Positions 47,301 to 57,700 of a stretch of 64,000 bases of DNA are shown here, one piece after another (within the stretch, counting starts at the first letter, position 1; every line of letters starts with the position of its first letter). The stretch comes from Odontesthes bonariensis (Eukaryota > Chordata > Actinopteri > Atheriniformes > Atherinopsidae), in contig NC_134524.1 of the NCBI RefSeq assembly GCF_027942865.1, forward strand, positions 30,232,536-30,296,535. Reading direction: 5' to 3'. A model generated the notes under the pieces. The model saw only the letters and a list, made by a program, of their open reading frames with translations, had not been told where the DNA came from and did no database searches. The position numbers and the translations under genes were made by a program.

Positions 47301-50300
47301 ATTCACTGACAAAGACACAAGGAAAGTCAGAATTAACTCGTTGCATGCTGGGACCCTCTGGGATAGATCAAGGGTCTTTTGTTCTACACAAAAGACGAGT
47401 GTGTGTGTTTGCATGTAGATTGAGGAAGAGAAGGGGAACATTGGTGAAAAAAAAAAAAAACTGATGCAGATAAAGCTATTTAGAACAAATAAGCAGAAGC
47501 AGTTTGAATTTATGGTTCTACTTAATTGTAACAGAACCATAAAAATAGGACCAGAGCTGCCCGACCTGGGAACTCTTTGGACTTGGGCTACGCTACATTG
47601 CTGGATTCATCAAGCTGTTACCAGTGACAGGCTTCAATCATTCCGACATAGGTCTACATTATATGTCCCTTCCAGCTTCATTCAGACTTTCCCATGACAG
47701 TTGCAGAGAGAGCCAGTGTGGGCACTTGAGTCTGGACAGTGACAAGCGACATATGATGCATGTCAGAGTTTTCATATTACAGCATAACAATGACAAATGC
47801 CATGTTCATTCATATCAGCTTGGCAAGCACACTGTGGTTTTGCAGAATATAGTTGTGGTAGATGAGATCAGGTAAAAACAGGCTGTGGGACAAAAGACTT
47901 TTTCAAACTAATGACATGGTTAGTAGTTAACCTCTGAAAAACATCTTTCACTAGATGAGTTCACTCAGTGGGTCTACATGATGAGATTAATTTGATTATA
48001 GCTATAGTTGGGTTATGCTCCTTATCTGAGCAAGAGTAATTATCCTTGTATATATGGCGGTGAATGAATGGAATCATTGGCACAAAGCATGTCTTACCCC
48101 GGTATGATAGGTGGCGCTGTATCCATTTCAACTACTGCTAATAGAGCCACTTCCGGTTGACCACTTCACCACCACCACCACCAACAAAAACAAACTCAGG
48201 CATTCGAGAAAGATGGCTAACGAAGAGCAAGATGAAGCTACGTCCCTCTACATTTTGTCTGTGATGAGCTGCTTATTGGTGAAGCACCATGTGCTTCACC
48301 GTCTACAAGCATGTTTAATTTGACTTTCAACCGAGTTATCTCGGGGTCTTAATCCGACTGCGAGTAACCCGATCCAACTATTTGTCAAACTAAGGTGTCT
48401 ACATGAACTTAATAACTCAGTCTTATTGTAATTTAGCCATTAATCCGATTATTTCAGTGCCATGTAACCCCACTGACTGTCTCCACCTCTATGTCAGACA
48501 GAGGCCGCAGCACAACCAGAAATGAAACAACCAAAATGCAGTAAAAAGAATGAAAGAAAACATAACACCCTTCATGCTTGTTTTTAACATTTTCTAGTTG
48601 ATTTGACTCGTGTGCCAAGAGAAACCGCATAGGATCCGCACCAGTTTCTCTTAGGGCAAACCATGAAGTATGAAGATTTGAACAGTGCCATCACTATATT
48701 TGGAACTCTTAAGAAAAGCAGATCCAATCCAAAGTTGTGGATCCGTTAATTCAGCTACTTACAGTCCAGACTTCTGTTGTGTTTAAAGTTATTACTTCAT
48801 GTTGCTCGATTCAAATTTTAGATGAGGCTAACATGTTCAAATGCCATCAGACACTGCTCTGAAAAGGACAGAATTTTTGAAAACGGCTTTAGACTCAATT
48901 GCATCTAGCTTTTAAATGTCAACAGAAAAATTGTTATGAAACAGACTTTTTCTTTGGGAGAACACCATGCGACCATACCACACAGTTCAATCAAAAACCA
49001 CCAGGTTAAGCATTTAGAACACTCACTGTTGAAAGAGGGGGGGCACAATTCACAACTTAGAAAATTGTGTTTTTAAATTGAAAATGATAATTCTTGACAA
49101 TGAAAAGAACTGCAAAAGAAAATGTAATTTCACTTTGCACGCTATAATGAATTGTTGTAGCAATATGAAATGAGAAATCTGATCTCCTCATATTAAACTG
49201 TACTACATAAACTGTACGCAAATAAAAAAAATCTTTCACACGAAACATGGCTCTTTCCTTAACTTTTACAGGCAAACCTGAATGAAACTCAACAAACATG
49301 AACAGAAAAGTGACCATGTTTCAATGACTGCATACCATTGCTTTGACAGACAAATTAAGGGATTTTGTCATCTATAACCTGTTAAAAGAGATGGCCATTG
49401 ACACAGGGAGAGTGATAACGATTCAATCCCTTTATATTGTTCAGACAAACCCTTAAGATGGAGGAAAGCAACAAATATTAATGCAAAAATAGGATAGAGT
49501 AAGACCTGTAGTTGAGGTCATAAGTGGTATTTCGCCAAAATGTGTATAAATCTCACTTCTTTGAAGAAGCCAAGTTTAAAAAAAAAAAAAAAGAAAAAAA
49601 CTTTATTGTGTCAATTTGTTCAGTCTTGGTGCTGCAGTTTCCCATCATTTATTGCATTAAAGGAGAAGTTAGTTTTTTTTTTTAACCTGAAAGTCGGCGT
49701 CCTTCGGAAAATATTTAGATCACTCGAGATCCGCGTATATCCATATAACGGGAGAGAACAGGGCATAGACAATACAGCCTCTAAATAAGGCATTATCTGT
49801 CTTTATTTCACCAATACTTTAAGACGAATGAATGAACTCTGTGCTCTGTGACGGTCGGCTAACTTCACACAGAGTTTGCTACTGCTAGTTTTGTGCAACA
49901 TGGCAGGATATTTATCAGATTTTGACGACGTAGATGACAACTTTGAGTACGATGGACGTCCTTACCGGAGTGAATGAGCTGTGCTGCAGCGTCGCACGTC
50001 GATGAAGTCATCCCACTAGACCAGTGATACTCACAATTTTTTTCACAAGAGCCACATTGGCAGAGCAAAATCAAGGGAAGAGCCACTTTTACGACAACAT
50101 TAAGTCCCCTTTTGCAAATACGCATTTCTACATATAAAACATCCCACAAAAAAAAGAAAACAGCCAATACATTTTCAATTCAGACCACATTTACCTTAAT
50201 ACTGGGGATGAGCGGAAGCTGGCATGCACGTCCTTGACTTTCTTCATGTTGTATTTGTAGCTTGTTGTTGTAATCATAGTGAGACATTCAAGATGAGCAT

Positions 50301-53300
50301 ATTTTTTGTGCTGGTTTTTGCCCTTTTTTAATTAAAAACCGATCCATTGTGCCTGCATCTCAAGGTACACCCGACGTTTGCCTGCTCGTCCCCTCTCTGG
50401 GGTCTTCATGCTGATTTTTGTTTGGTTTTTATGCTGGTTTATGCCCTTTTTTAATTAAAAACCAATGCATTGTGCCTGCATCTCGCCCAGGCTAACGGAT
50501 CTTGCGTGCGCAGCGGTCAAGTGTGACCGCATGTGGCTCGCGAGCCTCGCAATGAGTATCTCTACACTAGATGCATGTGTAGAAAGCCCCCCTATAGCCC
50601 TGGATAACAACAACACGGCAGCTCTGAGCCAAAAGTGCATTAGTACGCGTTCATTCATCCATTCATTCGTCTTAAAGTATTGGTGAAATAAAGACAGATA
50701 ATGCCTTATTTAGAGGCTGTATTGTCAATGCGCTGTTCCCTCCCGTTATATGGATATACGCAGATCTCGAGTGATCTAAATAGCGTCCGAAGAAACTTCT
50801 CCTTTAACTAAATCCAACCTGTATGGATAGAGCGCCCTGGTTTGTGTGTTAAAACGTCTTTGTCTGGAGCACTGTAGGCCAGCAGGAAGGGGGGGGCTGG
50901 TGTTGGCGGTGGGGTGAGTGATATAAGTGGATGTGATCCGTCTTCAATAGTCTGCATGTCATTAGCACCACCTCACTGTCTCCTCCCTCCCACTCTGTAG
51001 GCTCTCTGATCACGCACAAGGACAATGGCCTCATAATAGGCTGGCTCACAGTGGGGCACAGAGGGCAAGAGAAGAAGCCACAGTGAGACAACAGCAAAAA
51101 ATAAATAAATTGCTTAACCGAATTTAAATCATTATTAGTTTATATTTTACAAAATGTTAGATCTGAGTCGAGGGCCCATGGTTTTCAACTGATAAGCTTA
51201 ACATTTATGAATCCAGTGATATAATATGAACACTGCCTTAACTTGAACACTCCAGAATAAGGATGGGAATCAAGAACAGGTTTAAAATTTTCCAAAGCAT
51301 CAGAATTGTATGTCTCTGAGTTTATCAATTCCTCTATCGATGTCGGCGGATTCTGTCAAATGTGCACCGTTTGTACAACAAGCAGGGCTCTCAAGACAGC
51401 ACTGAATATGAGACCAACGACTTACACTTTAACACTAATTCCTTTATCCCACACAGTGAAAAACTAATTCAAAACGTACGATGCTGTGGTATAAAAAGAG
51501 ACGACAATGCTGGCAGATGTAGAAATCTCCAGTCTTGCCAACTGAGGAGATTTCTAAAATTGCTAGAGATCACTGCTCCGCAGCAGAAACGCCTCCTGCC
51601 TGCTGCCCTGCTTGAGCAGCATTGAGCTTGTAGGAGGTTGTGAACTGTGAGAGAAAACGTTGGGCACATTCTGTCACTTTCTGAACTTTCTCTCTGGGAC
51701 ACCATAATACATGTAAATATGGCCAAAATTACTGTAGGGAGACTGCAAGTACACAGTGGTTTTAATACAGGTATTTTATCAAATCTGAATAGCAGTCTAG
51801 AAATGTTCTCAAGTAACAGTTGTTGACATTTTGTCTTAATATGCTGCTTATCAGTAACGATTTCAGATCCGTCTGGCAGGGTGACAGAAGAAACCGAAAA
51901 ATATCCGAATGAGAGAAGCTTTTTTTGGGGGGGCTGGACAAAGCAAAATGCAAGTGCTGTGATGACACTCTCTGTACGTGCAGCTAAGTGCCATTGTTTA
52001 CCAACCAAACAGATCATCTGTATCAATAAATATCCTGCTTTATAACAAAATTAGCACCATGGTCAGCACATTTTTGTTTGATTTAAAATGTCTAAATGAA
52101 AACAATATCATCTCTTTTCCTCCTTTTTTGATGTTAACTGAGAAACTGTTTCTACAGCTATAATTAGCTCAGCTCAGTTAAAGCCCTTCACTTTGCACAG
52201 GCAGGCAGATGTGATGAAATCTCTTCAATAAAGCTGAATTAACTTGTCAAGTTCCTTATTGCTATTCTAATCAGTTTAATATTATATCTTATCTAACTTA
52301 CATTATTTCTATAGAGTTTATTTTGTTGGGATTTCAGATAGTAAGCTGTTGTGTTGATGCTGAAAATGTGTGTAATATAACTCAGAGAAAAGTGGGTCAA
52401 TAAGGGAACTGATAAAGAACCTGATCAATAAGAAAAATCCGTAATGGTATTAGTATCAATAAATTTTTATTAATTTCCATCCCAACCCCAGAAACACATG
52501 TAAACAAGGACTGTTTGCTTTAAGTGGATGTTCCTCACAAATTATGTGTTTGTCCAGTACAGACATTCAAAGAGAATGGCCAAAATGTGATAGTTTGGAG
52601 AATTCAGTGTGTGTGCTGATTATGTTTGAAGTTTCATAGTCTTTCCATTATGTCTGCCTGGGCTGGTTCAGGTAGTGGGAGACCCTCATTCATGGCAATA
52701 TTGTGCAAAACGCCTTCTCTGGGCTATAGAGCAGCACTCTATAGTTCGCACCTGAAAGAAATGTCAAAATATGAAAAAAATTGGTGAATGCGCAAGTTCT
52801 CTTAAATCACTTGTACGCACGATTTAAGAACAAATCTGTTCGTACAAGTGGTTCTTGGATGAGGCCCATTGTCTGTTTTGCTTGAGAGAAAATGGCTCAC
52901 ATCAATAATTCTCTGAAAGAGCTGGAGTTGAGAGAACCTAGACAGTACCCGTGTTGCACAATTTATGCTTTATGAGCAGAGAGAAGGCACTTTTGTTCAC
53001 AGAGCTCACACTATATAGAAATCAAAGAATGAAAACAGGTTTAATATCTGATTGACAATAACCACAACAACAAGCCTGTTTACATCTGATGTTGTTAATG
53101 TGTATTTTGGTGATCAGATCACAAATGGACAGGTTTAAGCGTATTTTTGTTTTTACATATGTTACGGGTGCAGAGATAGAAAGAGAGAACAACATGCAGC
53201 TAAAGGCCCAAGCTGGCTGTAGCGAGGGATTGTAATCTCTGTTCATGGGGTGCCCACCCAACAAGTTGAGCTACCTAGCATCCAAATTGTTATGATATTA

Positions 53301-54739
53301 TAGATATAAACAACATGTTTCAGTATCTAATGAGTCACAAATATAGCAGTATTTCACAGCTATATTAACAGGCTTTGTACAATGGAAGGAAGCACAATAA
53401 ATTTACTGGTAGATTTGTGATGTTGCAGAACTTATTGTTGCATTGCTGCTGACTAAATTTACATAAACGGAAACTTTTAAATTCTACAGTTGTGAATATG
53501 TCTTTGTGCGCCATCAACATAAAGTAATATTGCTGTTATAGATATTTGAATTTCAAATGAGTCATTGGCTTCTGAAGGAAAATACTATTGGATTATCACT
53601 AGTTAAATTATTCAACATTTTTTTTCAAATTTCAGCCCCCTTTCTTGTAATCTCACATGGTCACATATGTTTAACTAAAACCAGCCAGCAGTGAAACTTT
53701 CTTTTTTGTTTGGCAAAATACATTTTAAGAGAAGTAGTCCAATAAATTATAATCTTTTTTTTTTTTTCAATCTTTCACTGCTTTTTCTGGTATGGATTTT
53801 AGAGTAGGTCTGCCACCTTCATGGAATTGCATCTACGCATGATGCCAGAATGTGCAGAATTTGGGCTTTCTACTTAAACTGCAGAGTAACAATTGATCTA
53901 TTTTGTGAATACTGACACAGATTTATGATCAGAAGGTGAAAGTGGCAAGTTAACAATCTCTCTCAGCGGTTGTTATTCGTGAACGTCGTGGAGTTTTTAC
54001 ACACTTGGGATTTTTTATTTTGTGAAGAACCAGCACTGCGAAAGTTTGAGGGCTGCTAACCTTTTTAGAAGGACTTAAGTTTCATGAGTAACTAGGGTCA
54101 GTGGACATTCAGTGGATAGATTTTGTGCACAGTAACTGGGATAAAGAGTTGAGAATCCCAAAAAACACCTGCCTCACTATGCACCTGGTAGTTTTACAAA
54201 CTCTTACTGGAGACAGTTTAGATTGGAAGACACATCAATACACTGACTGCTGGGCTGATTTGCTCCTTCCTCTGCTGGCATGAGGGATTCTAGGGATGGT
54301 AAATGATTTTTGACTTTTCAAACAGTCATTAAACAATACAAAACAAACAACCCAATCAAATCGCGTATTCAACCGTTGCTTGATATGACACTAGTTTTAC
54401 TTGTAGTAAGGAGTTGCTTACACGACAAGATGGTGATAATGCACTGAGCCATTTGACAACCGCCATGAAAGCAAGATATGGTTGCCTCATCACTGTCAGG
54501 CACAACGCATCTGACACTGTGAGCTTTGATGCTGAAGGTGGTCCAGCAAGCGAAACATGTCAAACTGAAGACCACACCTTTAAAACGCTACTGTATGGAC
54601 CTCCTTCAAAAAACAAACTAAAATGACAGCCATTACAAACTCTCCCATGTAAAGCTAGCATGCCCTAAGTTTATCACAACTATATACCATCATTTGAGAG
54701 TGAAATACACAGTGCACATTTTGTTTTGGAAAAGAAAAG

Positions 54740-54771
<32 letters not shown>

Positions 54772-57700
54772 ATAAAAGAATATGAAAGTTTGTGAAAAGC
54801 ACAGCGATGTATGAAACATTATGTGGAATAGCTAAAGAAACACGCATTGAGAAAACAGTAACTAGACGCCACTTACGTTTTGTTTTTTTTAAAATGTGTA
54901 TTTAGCGTGTTGCAGAAGAAGTAGGGTCGTTATTAATTTAAAAAATGGTTTAACAATTCCCTGTAATCAGTAACAAAATTTTAAACACACAACGAGGATT
55001 TATCTTGGCTGAATCTTCAGCAGCACAAACTAGATATTATATCCAATGCATGCAGTGTGTGTTTTTGACAGCACATCTTAACAGCTAAAACAGTGAAACT
55101 TTATCTCTGCTTTACTTAGATTTAAATATCAGATTTAATTTGTCTTTTCTAAAATCATGATCCATCCCTACTTTGAACAAAAAGTGATAGCCCTAAAAGC
55201 TGTGAGCACTCTCTGCAACAATACATTCCCCTTCACTCCAAACTTTGTCACTGCATTGAAAGGCGTTTCTGTCAAAATTACTACAGAAAGTCTTTTTGAG
55301 TATATACTAGGGGTGGCCATTCAATTAAATTTTCTTAATCGATCGTCGGGAGAATTAACGATCAATTTTCGATTAATCCTTAAAAACAAAATTATTAATT
55401 AAAATACATTATTGAACTTTTTATACATTAAAAATGCAATGAAAATAAAAAATACAGCGTGTTTTTCTATGATTAGATCTTTATTACGAGAAGAACAACT
55501 CTTATGGCAGTTAAAATGACGTTCAGTGGTTAAACTTGCACTGCGGCGCTCTAAAGCAGAGGAGTCTGCAGCTGCGAGCCGGCCGCTCTTAAACACAATT
55601 GACCAGTGTTGTATAAAGTACTGAAATCTCACACTCAAGTAAAAGTATAGGTACCCCTCCAAAATATGACTGGTAAAAGTCCAAGTCACTGACTGAAATG
55701 TTACTTGAGTGAAAGTCTTAAAGTATCCGAAACGTCTTGTACTTAAGTATGGGAATTACTGTAAAAAATAGATGTACTTAAGTAATGTAATGAAAAGTAT
55801 AAGTAAAAAGTAAACAAGGCAAATGCAGTTTGAATGACATTTTTTATATTTTGGTAAACTTTGAAGGTCAATTACACTTAAAATCTACACACAACCAAGT
55901 GCAGGCAACATTTAGACCAGGTTTAGACAGAAAATACAAACTTTGTGAACCTTTAAGTTTTTCTTCTTCACGTAAGGTCAGTGCTGAAAATGAGGCGTAC
56001 ATTACACCATTAAGAAAAAAATTAAACAAAAGAGGCTGCTACTGTTATTGCCATCATTATAAACAAAATTTAAAGAAAAAAATAAGAGAAAACTGAAGCT
56101 TATCTGGCATCTGAAGAGGGAGTCCAGTTTGAAACCCCTTCTTTAAACCTTTCTTAAAAAAATAAATAAAATAATTCAGTACAGAAAATGCGGCCAACAT
56201 CACCAAGAAAAGTACGATTACTGTACTTCACAAGCTATAGGAGGTGCACACACAACCGGTCATTATACAAAAGAAAAAAGAATTGGGAGGGAACTGCAGC
56301 TTATCTGGCATCTGAAGAGGAATACCTTTTTTGTAAAACTACCTTAAAACCTAAAAAAGGGGAGTTTCTGTAAGATAGAATTCCCACGTCTTTGGGCAGG
56401 CATAACATGCATGGGGTCAAAACACTGTTGCGTTTTTTCCTCTCTCTCCCTCACTCTCTTTTTTTTGTAACGAGTAACTAAACCGAACAATGAAAATGTA
56501 TTGGAGTAAAATTATGCAATTAAGTTCGGAAATATAGTGAAGTAAAAGTGAAAGTTGTCAAAAAATTTTAGACTCGAGGAAAGTACAAAGTATTCCAAAA
56601 TATACTTAAGTACAGTAGTGAAGTATTTTTACTTCGTTACTATACAACACTGCAAATGACCCTCGTTTGTTCCAAAAAATAATTTTAAAAAATCATGTTA
56701 AACAATAACTTAACCAATAACATAATAACACTTGGGTCTGACAGGTTTTGTCAAAATGTAAGTCAAAAACTATCCGAGTCTAAAAAGAGGGTGAGAGAGA
56801 GATAGCCTACCTAACAATTAATTAGACTACTTAACAAAGCCTCATAAGAATAACTAGTAGGCTTAACTTACATACAACTTCAGCACCAGTCTACTGATTT
56901 TTGTTGATAAAGATAAGCATGTTAACATACAGCCTGGTGACCGTCAGTCCAGCCGCCGAAAACACCAATAATCACACTACGCAACACCACCAGCATTTTA
57001 TCTATTAAAAAAAAAATAACGTGAACGACGAAATTCTTAACGATCAATGATCAATTTGTCGATTAAGCATGCCCATCCCTAGTATACACATCCTTGTTTT
57101 TTTTTTGTTTTTTTTCAAGGCGTGGAACAGCAAGACAAGAAAATTTATTGGAATCTCAACTGCTTGCATAGAGGCATGCAGTGCCTCAGTTAAGTATGTG
57201 GGGTGAGTACACTTTCAATTTACACTGAATGGACAATGTAATCGTAGTGATCAGATCTTCATGGGTTCTTTATATGTCCTGATGAGCTACATCATGAGCT
57301 ACATCACTCTGTGTTTTTTCTTTTTCTTTTTAACCATAATCTTAAAATACTTCGACACAAAAATGTTAATTTTTGCTGAAGAGAAGCAGCAAATTAATTA
57401 TAGTTAATTGAGACTTGTTTTATTCCTTTCTTGTTTTAGTCACTTATTAGTAAAATGGTGTCAGAAAGTATTCAAACCCAAAGTGACAAATTGTCACCAT
57501 GTTATGCATCCATACACCAGAGGACACGTGCATCTTTAAGGCTCAGTCTTTATATTACAAAAGCAAATACGTGTGGTCAGATATTTAATGTTTGTCATTA
57601 AGATGACCAACAACTACATTACTATGTTAAAAATACAGCAAATGTTTATAAAGATGTGTTCAACTCAAAATCATTTAAAAGTTTGTGAGCAATTCTTACA

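Noticed and set aside
46892..47540. Overlapping open frames of 123 and 143 codons on the minus strand
   Set aside because: They are created by low-complexity AG, GT and C-rich stretches, with no domain content.
51469..52026. A 185-codon open frame on the minus strand in mta2 intron 3
   Set aside because: No domain, no splice context and no protein-like conservation that I recognise. The surrounding sequence looks like old repeat DNA.
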